A stretch of DNA of 64,000 bases from Streptomyces sp. CB01580 (GTDB lineage: Bacteria > Actinomycetota > Actinomycetes > Streptomycetales > Streptomycetaceae), in NCBI RefSeq assembly GCF_001905795.1, contig NZ_LIXJ01000004.1, positions 124,001-188,000 on the forward strand. The letters are read 5' to 3'. The position numbers were made by a program, and so were the translations under genes. The notes under the pieces are model-generated. The model was not told the origin of the DNA and ran no database searches. It saw only the letters and a list, made by a program, of their open reading frames with translations. Positions within the stretch are counted from its first letter, which is position 1. Each line of letters opens with the position of its first letter. Below are positions 18,670 through 27,500 of the stretch, piece by piece.

Positions 18670-19650
18670 ATGAGCAAACGTACGGACACACTCGCACCCC
18701 CGGTGAAGCGCCGGGGACCGACCCTCGGCGCGAGGCGCGGAAGAGCGGCACTGTGGGCCGCGGCCTTCATGTCGCCGTGGCTGATCGGGTTCTGCTTCTT
18801 CTTCGCCTATCCGCTGATCTCCACGCTCTACTTCTCCTTCACCTCCTACGACGGTTTCACCGCCCCCGAGTTCAGCGGGCTGAAGAACTGGCAGTTCGTC
18901 TTCGGCGACTACCCGCTGTTCTGGCCGGCACTGCGCAACACGCTCTGGCTGGTCGTGGTGATGGTGGCCTGCAGGGTGGCGTTCGGCCTCGGCGTCGGAC
19001 TGCTGATCACCAAGATCAAGACGGGGGCCGGGGTCTTCCGCACCCTGTTCTACCTGCCGTACCTGGCGCCGCCGGTCGCGGCGACACTCGCCTTCGTCTT
19101 CCTGCTCAACCCCGGTACGGGGCCGGCCAATTCGATCCTCGGGGCGCTGGGACTGCCCACGCCCGGCTGGTTCACCGACGCCACCTGGTCCAAGCCCGCG
19201 CTGACCGCGCTCGCGGTGTGGGGGGTGGGCGACCTGATGGTGATCTTCATGGCCGCGCTGCTCGACGTGCCGAAGGAGCAGTACGAGGCGGCGGAGCTGG
19301 ACGGGGCGGGTCCGTTCCAGCGGTTCCGCTTCATCACCCTGCCGAACATCGCGCCGATCGTGATGTTCGCCGTGGTCACCGGGATCATCCAGGCGATGCA
19401 GTACTACACCCAGCCACTCGTGGCCGGGAAGGTCGCCTCGGGTGTGATGGGCGGCTCCGGGCAGCAGTTCGAACCCGGCTATCCCGACAAGTCGACACTG
19501 ACGCTTCCGCAGCTCGTCTACAACCTCGGCTTCCAGCGCTTCGACTACGGCTCCGCCTGTGTGACCGCGCTCGTTCTGTTCGTCCTCGCCATGGCGTTCA
19601 CCGCACTGCTGATGCGGCGCCGCGGCGGGCTGATCCAGGCAGGTGAGTGA
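18670..19650 (+). CDS. csnF: CsnF, ABC sugar permease
   Basis: A 326-residue integral membrane permease of the MalF type with about six helices, the first at about residues 30-52 (SPWLIGFCFFFAYPLIST). The cytoplasmic EAA loop (EAAELDGAGPFQRFRFITLP) contacts the ATPase. It starts 7 bp after csnE and overlaps or abuts csnG, so the pair is made together. Specificity for glucosamine oligosaccharides is inferred from the operon. Confidence 0.93.
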   Translation: MSKRTDTLAPPVKRRGPTLGARRGRAALWAAAFMSPWLIGFCFFFAYPLISTLYFSFTSYDGFTAPEFSGLKNWQFVFGDYPLFWPALRNTLWLVVVMVACRVAFGLGVGLLITKIKTGAGVFRTLFYLPYLAPPVAATLAFVFLLNPGTGPANSILGALGLPTPGWFTDATWSKPALTALAVWGVGDLMVIFMAALLDVPKEQYEAAELDGAGPFQRFRFITLPNIAPIVMFAVVTGIIQAMQYYTQPLVAGKVASGVMGGSGQQFEPGYPDKSTLTLPQLVYNLGFQRFDYGSACVTALVLFVLAMAFTALLMRRRGGLIQAGE

Positions 19651-19651
19651 C

Positions 19652-20563
19652 GTGGCCCAGGCACTCGACACCCGAGCGACGGCGTCCGACGCGGCACCGG
19701 CGCCCGCCCCGGTCACCCCGGCCGGTCGCGCGGCGCGCCGCAAGGCGCTGCTGAACTGGATCGCCGTGCACGCGCTCGGCGTCGCGGCGGCGCTGTTCTT
19801 CGTGCTGCCATTCGTCTTCCTGGTGCTCACCTCGCTGATGAGCGACCAGCAGGCGCTGACCCGCGATCTGTGGCCGCACCCCTTCGAATGGGGCAACTAC
19901 AAGAAGGTGTTCGACACCCCGGGCTTCCTGACCTGGTGGAAGAACACCCTGCTGTACGCGGGGCTGGGCACGGTCCTGACGGTCGTCTCGTCGGTGCCCG
20001 TGGCGTACGCGCTCGCCAAGTTCCGCTTCCGCGGCCGGCATCTGTCGCTGATGCTCGTCATCTCGATGATGATGCTGCCGCCGCAGGTCGTCGTCATCCC
20101 GATGTACCTGTTCTGGGCGAAGCAGTTGGACCTCTCCGGCACGCTCTGGCCGCTGATCGTCCCGATGGCGTTCGGCGACGCGTTCTCCATCTTCCTGCTG
20201 CGGCAGTTCCTGCTGACCATCCCGGACGAGTACCTGGACGCGGCGAAGGTCGACGGCTGCGGCGAACTGCGCACTCTGCTGCGGGTGGTGCTGCCGATGG
20301 CCAAGCCGGGCATCGCGGCCGTCGCGCTCTTCCAGTTCTTCTACGCCTGGAACGACTACTTCGGCCCACAGATCTACGCCTCCGAGAACCCGGCCGCCTG
20401 GACGCTCAGTTACGGACTGGAGTCCTTCAAGGGGGCGCACCACACCGACTGGAACCTGACCATGGCCGCGACCGTACTGGTCATGGCCCCCGTGATCCTC
20501 GTCTTCTTCTTCGCCCAGAAGGCGTTTGTCGAGGGCGTCACACTGACCGGAGTAAAGGGCTGA
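19652..20563 (+). CDS. csnG: CsnG, ABC sugar permease
   Basis: MalG-type permease partner of CsnF, about 303 residues with six membrane helices. The first is at about residues 31-54, and the EAA-type loop reads EYLDAAKVDGCGELRTLLRVVLP. The C-terminus VEGVTLTGVKG is typical of MalG-type subunits. I take GTG 19652 as start because AGGTGAG lies 4 nt before it; GTG 19643, which overlaps csnF by 8 nt, is the other possibility. csnH follows after 2 bp. Confidence 0.92.
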   Translation: MAQALDTRATASDAAPAPAPVTPAGRAARRKALLNWIAVHALGVAAALFFVLPFVFLVLTSLMSDQQALTRDLWPHPFEWGNYKKVFDTPGFLTWWKNTLLYAGLGTVLTVVSSVPVAYALAKFRFRGRHLSLMLVISMMMLPPQVVVIPMYLFWAKQLDLSGTLWPLIVPMAFGDAFSIFLLRQFLLTIPDEYLDAAKVDGCGELRTLLRVVLPMAKPGIAAVALFQFFYAWNDYFGPQIYASENPAAWTLSYGLESFKGAHHTDWNLTMAATVLVMAPVILVFFFAQKAFVEGVTLTGVKG

Positions 20564-20565
20564 CC

Positions 20566-21831
20566 ATGAAGCTCGCTGTAGTGGGTGGCGGGTCCACCTA
20601 CACCCCCGAACTGATCGACGGATTCGCCCGGCTGCGGGACACGCTGCCCATCGAGGAGCTGGTGCTCGTCGACCCGGCGGCCGACCGCCTGGAACTCGTG
20701 GGCGGCCTCGCCCGGCGGATCTTCGCCAAGCAGGGCCACCCGGGACGGATCGTCACCACCGCCGACCTGGACGCGGGCGTCGCCGACGCCGACGCGGTCC
20801 TGCTCCAGCTGCGCGTCGGCGGCCAGGCCGCCCGCAACCAGGACGAGACCTGGCCGCTGGAGTGCGGCTGCATCGGCCAGGAGACCACCGGCGCGGGCGG
20901 CCTCGCCAAGGCGCTGCGCACCATCCCGGTCGTCCTGGACATCGCGGAGCGGGTCCGCCGCACCAACCCGGACGCCTGGATCATCGACTTCACCAACCCG
21001 GTCGGCATCGTCACCCGCGCGCTGCTCCAGGCCGGGCACAAGGCCGTCGGCCTGTGCAACGTGGCGATCGGCTTCCAGCGGAAGTTCGCCCGGCTGCTCG
21101 ACGTCACCCCCGACCAGGTGCACCTCGACCACGTCGGACTCAACCACCTGACCTGGGAGCTGGGGGTCCGCCTCGGCGGCCCGGACGGCGAGAACGTCCT
21201 GCCGAGGCTGCTCGCCGAGCACGGCGGCACGATCGCGGGCGACCTGCGCATGCCCCGGGCGATCGTCGACCGTCTCGGCGTCGTCCCCTCGTACTACCTG
21301 CGGTACTTCTACGCGCACGACGAGGTCGTGCGGGAGCTGGGCACCAAGCCGTCCCGGGCGGCCGAGGTGGCCGCGATGGAGAAGGAACTCCTCGCCATGT
21401 ACGGCGACCCGGCGCTGGACGAGAAGCCCGCGCTGCTCGCCAAGCGCGGCGGCGCCTTCTACTCCGAGGCGGCCGTGGACCTGGCGTCCTCGCTCCTCGG
21501 CTCGGGCGGCTCCCCGGTGCAGGTGGTGAACACCTACAACCGCGGGACGCTGCCGTTCCTGCCGGACGACGCGGTGATCGAGGTGCAGGCCCAGGTCGAC
21601 GGCACGGGGGCGACCCCGCTCGCCGTGCCGGAGCTGGACCCGCTCTACGCGGGCCTGATCGCCAACGTGACCGCGTACGAGAACATGGCCCTGGATGCGG
21701 CGCTGCGCGGTGGTCGGGGCCGGGTGTTCAAGGCGCTGCTCGCGCATCCTCTGATCGGCCAGTTCGAGTACGCCGAGGCGCTCACCGACAAGCTGATCGC
21801 GCACAACCGGGAGCACCTGGCGTGGGCGTGA
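20566..21831 (+). CDS. csnH: CsnH, glycoside hydrolase family 4 enzyme
   Basis: A 421-residue GH4 enzyme, a family that cleaves glycosides by an NAD+ and Mn2+-dependent redox mechanism. The N-terminal Rossmann motif VVGGGSTYTPELI is intact; the metal-binding Cys is in GLCNVAIGFQRK and the His in VGLNHLTW. Family members are often called 6-phospho-beta-glucosidases. In this operon the likely substrates are internalised glucosamine oligosaccharides, perhaps after phosphorylation by CsnK. ATG 20566 lies 2 bp after the csnG stop. The last codons overlap the csnK start. Confidence 0.9.
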   Translation: MKLAVVGGGSTYTPELIDGFARLRDTLPIEELVLVDPAADRLELVGGLARRIFAKQGHPGRIVTTADLDAGVADADAVLLQLRVGGQAARNQDETWPLECGCIGQETTGAGGLAKALRTIPVVLDIAERVRRTNPDAWIIDFTNPVGIVTRALLQAGHKAVGLCNVAIGFQRKFARLLDVTPDQVHLDHVGLNHLTWELGVRLGGPDGENVLPRLLAEHGGTIAGDLRMPRAIVDRLGVVPSYYLRYFYAHDEVVRELGTKPSRAAEVAAMEKELLAMYGDPALDEKPALLAKRGGAFYSEAAVDLASSLLGSGGSPVQVVNTYNRGTLPFLPDDAVIEVQAQVDGTGATPLAVPELDPLYAGLIANVTAYENMALDAALRGGRGRVFKALLAHPLIGQFEYAEALTDKLIAHNREHLAWA

Positions 21832-22835
21832 ACACTTCGTTCCCCGCGGGCGCCCCGGCCCTCGTGAACGCTTCGGTCCTCGCGATCGACGCCGGGAACA
21901 GCAAGACCGACGTGGCTGTGATCGGCACCGACGGAACGATTCTGTCGGCCGCTCGCGGCGGCGGTTTCCAGCCACCGGTGGTGGGTGTGGAGGCGGCCGT
22001 CGACGCGCTCGGCGTGATCGTCGGCCGGGCGCTGGAGCTGTCCGGTGTCCCGTCCGGCGGCGTCACGCACGTGTCGGCCTGTCTCGCCAACGCCGACCTC
22101 CCGGTGGAGGAGGAGGAATTGGCGACGGCGCTGCGCGCCCGGGGCTGGGGCGGTTCGGTCGAGGTGCGCAACGACACCTTCGCGATCCTGCGCGCGGGTG
22201 TGGACGACCCTCGGGGCGTGGCGGTCGTCTGCGGTGCGGGCATCAACTGCGTCGGCATGCTGCCGGACGGGCGGACCGCACGCTTCCCCGCGATAGGCCG
22301 CATCTCCGGTGACTGGGGCGGCGGTTCGGGTCTGGCCGAGGAGGCGATGTGGTTCGCCGCGCGGGCCGAGGACGGTCGCGGCGAGCCGACCGAGCTGGCC
22401 CGCGCGCTGCCCGCGCACTTCGGGCTCGACTCGATGTACGCGCTGATCGAGGCGCTGCATCTGGGCCGGATCGAGTTCGAGCGGCGCTACGAGCTGACCC
22501 CGGTGCTCTTCGCGACGGCCGCGGCCGGGGACGCGGTGGCGGGTGCGCTGGTGGACCGGCTGGCGGAGGAGGTCGTCTCGATGGCGTCGGTGGCGCTGGG
22601 CCGACTGGGTCTGCTGGCCGAGGAGGCTCCGGTGGTGCTGGGCGGCGGGGTGCTGGCGGCCCGTCACCCCCGGCTGGACGAAAGGATCGCGGACCTCCTC
22701 GCGGTACGGGCCCCGAAGGCGGTCGTCCGGGTGGTGACGGAGCCTCCGGTGCTGGGGGCCGCGCTGCTGGGCCTGGACCGGACGGGGGCACCGGCCGAGG
22801 TGCACGAGAGGCTGCGCGCGCTGTACCGCCGCTGA
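21822..22835 (+). CDS. csnK: CsnK, sugar kinase of the BadF/BadG (N-acetylglucosamine kinase-like) family
   Basis: A 337-residue ASKHA-fold kinase. Phosphate-1 motif LAIDAGNSKTDVAV, later VVCGAGINCVG and IGRISGDWGGGSGLAEEA, and the C-terminal adenosine motif VVLGGGVLAARHP are all present. It probably phosphorylates glucosamine or its oligomers entering through CsnEFG. GTG 21822 has GGGAG 8 nt upstream and overlaps the end of csnH by 10 nt; GTG 21828 (GTGA overlap) is possible too. It is the last gene of the operon, followed by hairpins. Confidence 0.9.
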   Translation: MGVNTSFPAGAPALVNASVLAIDAGNSKTDVAVIGTDGTILSAARGGGFQPPVVGVEAAVDALGVIVGRALELSGVPSGGVTHVSACLANADLPVEEEELATALRARGWGGSVEVRNDTFAILRAGVDDPRGVAVVCGAGINCVGMLPDGRTARFPAIGRISGDWGGGSGLAEEAMWFAARAEDGRGEPTELARALPAHFGLDSMYALIEALHLGRIEFERRYELTPVLFATAAAGDAVAGALVDRLAEEVVSMASVALGRLGLLAEEAPVVLGGGVLAARHPRLDERIADLLAVRAPKAVVRVVTEPPVLGAALLGLDRTGAPAEVHERLRALYRR

Positions 22836-22847
22836 CCGACCGGCCCG

Positions 22848-22898
22848 GCCCCTCTCTCCGAGGGGCGCCCCCGTCCTCCTCCGGGGGACGTCCCCCGG
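22848..22898 (+). terminator. Double hairpin after the csn operon
   Basis: GCCCCTC/GAGGGGC (22848-22854 with 22860-22866) forms a short hairpin. Then CCGGGGGA/TCCCCCGG (22881-22888 with 22891-22898) forms a second perfect dyad. Together they are a likely operon terminator. Confidence 0.65.
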
Positions 22899-22984
22899 GC
22901 TTCCGGGCTTCCGGGCTTCCGGGCTTCCGGGCTTCCGGGCTTCCGGGCTTCCGGGCTTCCGGGCTTCCGGGCTTCCGGGCTTCC
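22897..22984. repeat. 8-bp microsatellite, 11 perfect copies of GGGCTTCC
   Basis: Eleven uninterrupted copies of GGGCTTCC, 88 bp, with no variation. The array lies in non-coding DNA 61 bp after csnK, directly abutting a dyad and 34 bp before another hairpin. With a period of 8 it could not stay in one frame if translated. Confidence 0.95.
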
Positions 22985-23018
22985 GGCAGAGCGTGTCACG
23001 CCCTTGTTCCTCGTCCGA

Positions 23019-23051
23019 GGCGTCCCGCGGTGTTCCGTGCCGCGGGACGCC
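23019..23051. terminator. Perfect 12-bp hairpin downstream of the microsatellite
   Basis: GGCGTCCCGCGG (23019-23030) pairs with CCGCGGGACGCC (23040-23051) around a 9-nt loop. It is probably a second terminator insulating the csn operon from the glnX-pknG cluster. Confidence 0.65.
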
Positions 23052-23396
23052 TCTCGCGTACGGGAACCGATCAGTGGCTCCGGACGTGTTCATGGAAGGG
23101 GATCGGTTCGCTCCGGTGTCCGGTTCGGAGTTCGATTCGGAGTTCGGTTCGAGGTCCGCCCCGGAATCCGGTTTCGGGCTGCGGTCCGGGCCCGGTTTCG
23201 CGGTCCGGACCCCGATCGGCTTGATCGACGGCGCGCGCCTTGATCGAATGCGGGTGGATCCGACGTGGACCGACGCGGGATCCGGGCGTTCCCGGTGTGG
23301 CGGCCGGTCCACACGGCCATACTTCTGGCCGGGTACCAGCTCCCCGACCGATCGGGGGCCGGCCGGTCCACCGTCAGCGACCGAGGGGGAGGTCAA
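23052..23396 (+). other. Leader region of the sensor-kinase cluster
   Basis: 345 bp without a convincing gene. It contains imperfect repeats of TTCGG-type words (about 23105-23155) and presumably the promoter of the cluster. GGGGGAGG ending at 23392 is the ribosome-binding site of the first gene. No clear -10/-35 pair was found. Confidence 0.4.
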
Positions 23397-24800
23397 GTGA
23401 CACACCCGCCGAACATGCGCACCGCCCCGAAGCACGCGCGGGCCCAGCCTTCCGCGCCCACGGCCGTACCCGCGCCCCCGGCCGTTCGGCCGCATCCCGG
23501 TGTCTGGGCCGTCGCCTCGCGTCGGCTGCGGGCCGCGGCGACGACCGAGCCGGGCCGGCTCCGGATCATCGGGGCCGTGCTGGCACTGTGCGTCGTCGCG
23601 TTCGGGGCCGTGACGGCGTTCGAGACCGGCGACCGGGCAGCCGCCGCCGACGACGTGGTGCACCGCAGCCAGCCGCTGAGCGCGAGCGCGGCCGCCATCT
23701 ACCGCTCGCTGGCCGATGCCGACACCTCGGCGGCCAGCGGCTTCCTGGCCGGTGCGCAGGAGCCGCGCGCGGTCCTCGACCGGTACGACAAGGACATCGA
23801 GGAGGCCTCCCGGCTGCTGGTCCGGGCCGCGACCGGCACCGACCCCTCGTCGGAGTCCGGGCGCGAGATCACCACGCTCAACAAGGAACTCCCCCGCTAC
23901 ACGGGCCTGATCGAGCGGGCGCGCGCCAACAACCGCCAGGGGCTGCCGCTGGGCGGCGCCTACCTCCGGTACGCGAACCAGAAGATGACCGACGTCCTGC
24001 TCCCGGCCGCCGAGCGGCTGTACGCGGCGGAGACCGACCGGCTCGACCGGGACGGCGACGAGGCCAGGGCCTGGCCGTTCCTCTCGCTCGGGCTCGGTGT
24101 GGTGGCGGTGGCCGCGCTGTTCTGGGCGCAGCGGCGCAACCACCGCCGGACGAACCGGGTCTTCAACCACGGGCTGCTCGTCGCGACCGCCGCGTCGACC
24201 GTGGTGCTGCTGTGGCTGGCCGTGGGGCACACGGTGGCCCGCGCCGAGCTGCGCAGCGCCGACACGCACGGGCAGCAGTCCCTGGACGTGCTCAACCACG
24301 CGCGGATCAACTCCCTGAAGGCGCGGGCCAATGAGAACCTCACCCTGGTCGCCCGGGGCGCCGTGCTCACCCCGGACGGCAGGAACGACAAGTACGAGAC
24401 CGATTTCAACACGGGGATGAAGGCCCTCGGCGAGCAGTTGGCGAGGGCCCGGGAGCTCGCCGACGACGACCGGGGAAGCGGGCCGGTGGAGACCGCGATC
24501 GGTGCGGTCTCCGAGTGGCAGGACCGCCACCGTGCCGCCCGTACGACCGACGACAGCGGCGACTACGACGGCGCGCTGGAGCAGATCACCGGGCCGGAGA
24601 AGTCGACGGGCGAGTCCTTCGGCCGGGTGGACGACGCGCTGGCGCAGGCTCTCGCCCATGAACAGGACCAGTTCACCACGGCCGCGAACGACGGTCTCGG
24701 TGCGCTGACCTGGCTGCCGGTCGGTGCCGCCGTGCTCGCCGCGCTGGGAGCGGTCGCCACGATCGTCGGTGTCAACCGCAGGCTCTCGGAGTACCGGTGA
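23397..24800 (+). CDS. GlnX-like membrane sensor protein
   Basis: A 467-residue membrane protein with four hydrophobic helices (about residues 56-76, 226-244, 258-278 and 436-460). Two helical segments of about 150 residues each lie between helices 1-2 and 3-4, and should be outside the membrane. The Pro-rich N-terminus and the short tail should be cytoplasmic. This topology, and a position directly before a GlnH-like binding protein and near a PknG kinase, match GlnX of Mycobacterium and Corynebacterium, which passes amino-acid availability from GlnH to PknG. I name it by context and topology, not by a strong motif. GTG 23397 follows GGGAGG; the stop sits about 18 bp before glnH. Confidence 0.82.
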   Translation: MTHPPNMRTAPKHARAQPSAPTAVPAPPAVRPHPGVWAVASRRLRAAATTEPGRLRIIGAVLALCVVAFGAVTAFETGDRAAAADDVVHRSQPLSASAAAIYRSLADADTSAASGFLAGAQEPRAVLDRYDKDIEEASRLLVRAATGTDPSSESGREITTLNKELPRYTGLIERARANNRQGLPLGGAYLRYANQKMTDVLLPAAERLYAAETDRLDRDGDEARAWPFLSLGLGVVAVAALFWAQRRNHRRTNRVFNHGLLVATAASTVVLLWLAVGHTVARAELRSADTHGQQSLDVLNHARINSLKARANENLTLVARGAVLTPDGRNDKYETDFNTGMKALGEQLARARELADDDRGSGPVETAIGAVSEWQDRHRAARTTDDSGDYDGALEQITGPEKSTGESFGRVDDALAQALAHEQDQFTTAANDGLGALTWLPVGAAVLAALGAVATIVGVNRRLSEYR

Positions 24801-24817
24801 GAGCGAGAGGGGGAGCG

Positions 24818-25855
24818 ATGACCAGGAAGCGTACGGGAGCGAGGTCCGCCGGCAGGCTGCGCGGCTGGGGCGGTGTGACGGGCATGGCCGTGGCCTGCGC
24901 GGTGACGGCCTCGCTGACGCTGCTGCCGCTCTCCCGCGCCGGTGCCGACGCGTTCGGCGGCTTCTCCGGTCCGGGTACGGCGCACGCGACGCAGACCCGG
25001 GCCGAGGACTGCGTCGACCCGGAGGCGAGCCTGCCGCCGTCCGGTGCGGACGGCCCGAACATCGCGAGGATCAAGGCGCGCGGGAAGCTGATCGCGGGCG
25101 TCGACCAGAACAGCTTCCGCTGGGGGTACCGCAACCCGGAGAACCGCCGGCTCGAAGGCTTCGACATCGATCTGGTGCGGGCCGTCGCCAAGAACATCCT
25201 GGGCGACCCCGACGCCGTGGTCTTCCGGGCCATCCCCACCAACCAGCGGGTCGCCGTCCTCGAGAACGGCAAGGTCGACGTCGTCGTCCGGACGATGACG
25301 ATCAACTGCGAGCGGGCCCGCCAGGTCTCGTTCTCCACCGCCTACTTCCAGACCGGGCAGCAGGTCCTCGCGCCGAAGAAGTCGACGATCACCGGGTACG
25401 ACACCTCCCTGTCCGGCAAGCGGGTCTGCACCGCCGAGGGCTCCACCGCCTTCGACGCGCTGAAGAAGCAGTCGTTCGGGGCGGTCTTCGAGGACGAGCA
25501 CGACGGCACCGGCGCGGACGAGGACCGGCTGACCGTCCCCAACCAGCTCGACTGCCTGGTGCGGTTGCAGCTGGGCGAGGTGGACGCGGTGGTCACGGAC
25601 AACGCGCTGGCTGCCGGGCAGGCGGCCCAGGACCCGGCGGTCGAGCTCAAGGGCGACAAGCCGTTCACCACCGAGTACTACGGCGTGGCGACGAAGCGGG
25701 GCGCGGACGACCTGGTGGCCCGCGTCAACCAGGTGCTGGTGGGCTACCGCAGCGGTGGCGCGAACAGCCCCTGGACGCTGTCGTACCGGAAGTGGCTGGA
25801 GGCCGGTCTGCCGGGACTGACGGCGCCGCCGGCGCCCAAGTACCGGAGCCGTTAG
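24818..25855 (+). CDS. glnH: GlnH-like amino-acid-binding protein
   Basis: A 345-residue extracytoplasmic solute-binding protein of the glutamate/glutamine type. The mature domain starts near KARGKLIAGVDQNSFRWG and contains LEGFDIDLVRAVAK, VLENGKVDVVVRTMTI and AVVTDNAL, the usual signature. In Mycobacterium the orthologue binds aspartate/glutamate and signals through GlnX to PknG. The signal sequence (about residues 18-40) ends RAGADAF. I see no proper lipobox (the only Cys nearby is in MAVACAV), so it may be secreted or stay attached by its uncleaved helix, unlike the mycobacterial lipoprotein. ATG 24818 is preceded by GAGGGGGAG; an in-frame GTG at 24797 overlaps the upstream stop. No transporter permease is nearby, which supports a signalling role. 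Confidence 0.87.
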   Translation: MTRKRTGARSAGRLRGWGGVTGMAVACAVTASLTLLPLSRAGADAFGGFSGPGTAHATQTRAEDCVDPEASLPPSGADGPNIARIKARGKLIAGVDQNSFRWGYRNPENRRLEGFDIDLVRAVAKNILGDPDAVVFRAIPTNQRVAVLENGKVDVVVRTMTINCERARQVSFSTAYFQTGQQVLAPKKSTITGYDTSLSGKRVCTAEGSTAFDALKKQSFGAVFEDEHDGTGADEDRLTVPNQLDCLVRLQLGEVDAVVTDNALAAGQAAQDPAVELKGDKPFTTEYYGVATKRGADDLVARVNQVLVGYRSGGANSPWTLSYRKWLEAGLPGLTAPPAPKYRSR

Positions 25856-26061
25856 TGCCGAGCGGGGCGCTGATGCCGGATGTGGCACCGGTGCCGGGAG
25901 GGGCACTGGTGTCGTGAGGGCCGTGAGGGGCATTGTGTGCCGGGAAGGACATCGGTGACGGGGGCGCCGGTGGCAGCAGTGGCAGACGAGACAGTGGCAG
26001 GCGAGGAAGCGGCACTGATCCCGGCGGGTCCGTCCCGGCGGGAGGAGCGGAGAGGTGATCG

Positions 26062-27387
26062 ATGAGCGTCGCGGGCCCCTTCCCCGGCTACGCGGAACGG
26101 CCCCCCGGACCGGTCATGGACCGGGACGAGGCGGACCGTGCGCTGGACCGGCTGGACGCTGAACACGAGGCGATCGAGACCTCGCTCCTCGCCCTCCAGG
26201 ACCACGCGGGCCGTCGGCTCCTGGAGGGTGCCGACCTGACGGGCATCACCAAGGAGCGCTGGGCCGCCACCGAGGGTTCGATCGCGCTGCTGTGGCGGTA
26301 CTTCGACGCGTACGCGGGCACGCTGGCGAGGGCCCGCGCGATACGGTCCCGCCGCCGCCACCCCAACCGGGACGATCTGGTGGCCCTCACCGATCTGCTG
26401 CGCGGCCGGAGCGTCACCGTGGCGCACGCCGCGGGTCATCCCGGTTCGTCGGCCGACGGTCCGGCCAGGCTCTCCGAGCGGTTCTCGCTGGAGGAGCTGG
26501 TCGCCCGGATGAACGAGCTGTACGCCCGCTCGCTGGACATGGTGGTCGCCTCCGACTCCGTGTGGTCCGCGCTGCCCGCCCGGATCGACCTGCTCTCCGC
26601 CGAACTGCACCGCACCCGTTCGCTGGCGCGTTCGGTGGGCGTCCGGCCCGGTGAGCATCCGGCGGGCGACGAACTTGAGGCGATCACCCAGGAACTGGCC
26701 ACGCTGCGGGTGCAGGTGATCTCCGATCCGCTCGCCTTCTGGCTGTCGGGTCCCGGCAGTGCCGCGCCCGGCGGCGGACGCCCCGACACGACGCGCTACG
26801 ACCGCGCGGCCCGCGCCCTGGAGGACGTACGCCGCGAGATCGAGGCGGTCCTCGCGGTCCGGCAGGACGCCGAACAGCGGCTGGGGCGGCTGCGCGACGT
26901 CCTCTCCCGCGCGGACCGGACCCTGACCGAGGCCAGGGCGGCCCGCGGCGAGGTGCTGGCGAAGATCGCCGCCTCCGAGGTGCCCGCCGTGAGCGGTCCG
27001 GCGACCGCGCTCCAGGAGCGGCTGGTGGCGGCCTCGGAATACCGCAGGCACGCCCAGTGGCACCGGCTGTCACCGCTCCTGGAGTCGCTGGAGCAGGAGG
27101 CCGAGGAGGAGCTGCTGCGCGCCCGCGAGTCGTTGACCGCCGTCACCGCGCCGCTGGCCGTACGGGCGGAGCTGCGCGGCAGACTGGACGCGTACCGGGC
27201 GAAGATGGCCCGGCACGGTCTGGCCGAGGACCCGATGCTGATCGAGCGGTACGACGTGGCGCGCCGGATGCTGTGGAGCGCGCCGTGCGATCTGCGGGTC
27301 GCCGCCCAGACGGTGCGGCGCTACCAGGAGACGGCGGCCGAGCTGCTGTCCCAGAGCCGGGCCCCCGAACCGGAGGACGGGCGGTGA
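26062..27387 (+). CDS. Helical protein of unknown function between glnH and pknG
   Basis: A 441-residue soluble protein with no motif I recognise. It is largely alpha-helical with heptad-like stretches, for example about residues 20-65, 190-225 and 260-315 (ALEDVRREIEAVLAVRQDAE), and is rich in Arg, Ala, Leu and Glu. There is no signal peptide or membrane segment. GAGGTGAT just upstream of ATG 26062 is an excellent ribosome-binding site. It lies inside the sensor/kinase cluster in the same direction, so it is likely to act with PknG, perhaps as an adaptor or scaffold; that is inference from position only. Confidence 0.82.
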   Translation: MSVAGPFPGYAERPPGPVMDRDEADRALDRLDAEHEAIETSLLALQDHAGRRLLEGADLTGITKERWAATEGSIALLWRYFDAYAGTLARARAIRSRRRHPNRDDLVALTDLLRGRSVTVAHAAGHPGSSADGPARLSERFSLEELVARMNELYARSLDMVVASDSVWSALPARIDLLSAELHRTRSLARSVGVRPGEHPAGDELEAITQELATLRVQVISDPLAFWLSGPGSAAPGGGRPDTTRYDRAARALEDVRREIEAVLAVRQDAEQRLGRLRDVLSRADRTLTEARAARGEVLAKIAASEVPAVSGPATALQERLVAASEYRRHAQWHRLSPLLESLEQEAEEELLRARESLTAVTAPLAVRAELRGRLDAYRAKMARHGLAEDPMLIERYDVARRMLWSAPCDLRVAAQTVRRYQETAAELLSQSRAPEPEDGR

Positions 27388-27500
27388 ACACGAACACGCG
27401 CGAGGCGGAACGGACCGCACGGACCGTGAGCACGAGCACGAGCACGCGCGGAACGGAACGGCCGCCGCGACTGCGGGGCGGACAGGGGGACGGAAGATGA
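27384..27500 (+). CDS. Possible 38-residue ORF bridging the helical-protein gene and pknG
   Basis: Starts with a GTGA overlap on the upstream stop (27384) and ends with an ATGA overlap on the pknG start (27497-27500), so it links the two genes exactly. The product would be small, basic and Thr/Arg-rich (VNTNTREAERTARTVSTST). GGACGGG precedes the GTG as a weak ribosome-binding site. It may be a coupling ORF whose translation carries ribosomes to pknG, or chance. Confidence 0.3.
   Translation: MNTNTREAERTARTVSTSTSTRGTERPPRLRGGQGDGR

Noticed and set aside
15994..22835. Considered a chitobiose/cellobiose operon (dasABC or cebEFG type)
   Set aside because: The operator sequence and the regulator-E-F-G-GH4-kinase order fit csnR-K better; dasABC is controlled by a GntR protein and cebEFG by a LacI protein.
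22897..22984. Repeat array considered as CRISPR
   Set aside because: The units are 8 bp, contiguous and without spacers, and no cas genes are near.
24818..25855. GlnH-like protein as part of an amino-acid ABC importer
   Set aside because: No permease or ATPase gene is next to it; the neighbours are a GlnX-like protein and PknG.
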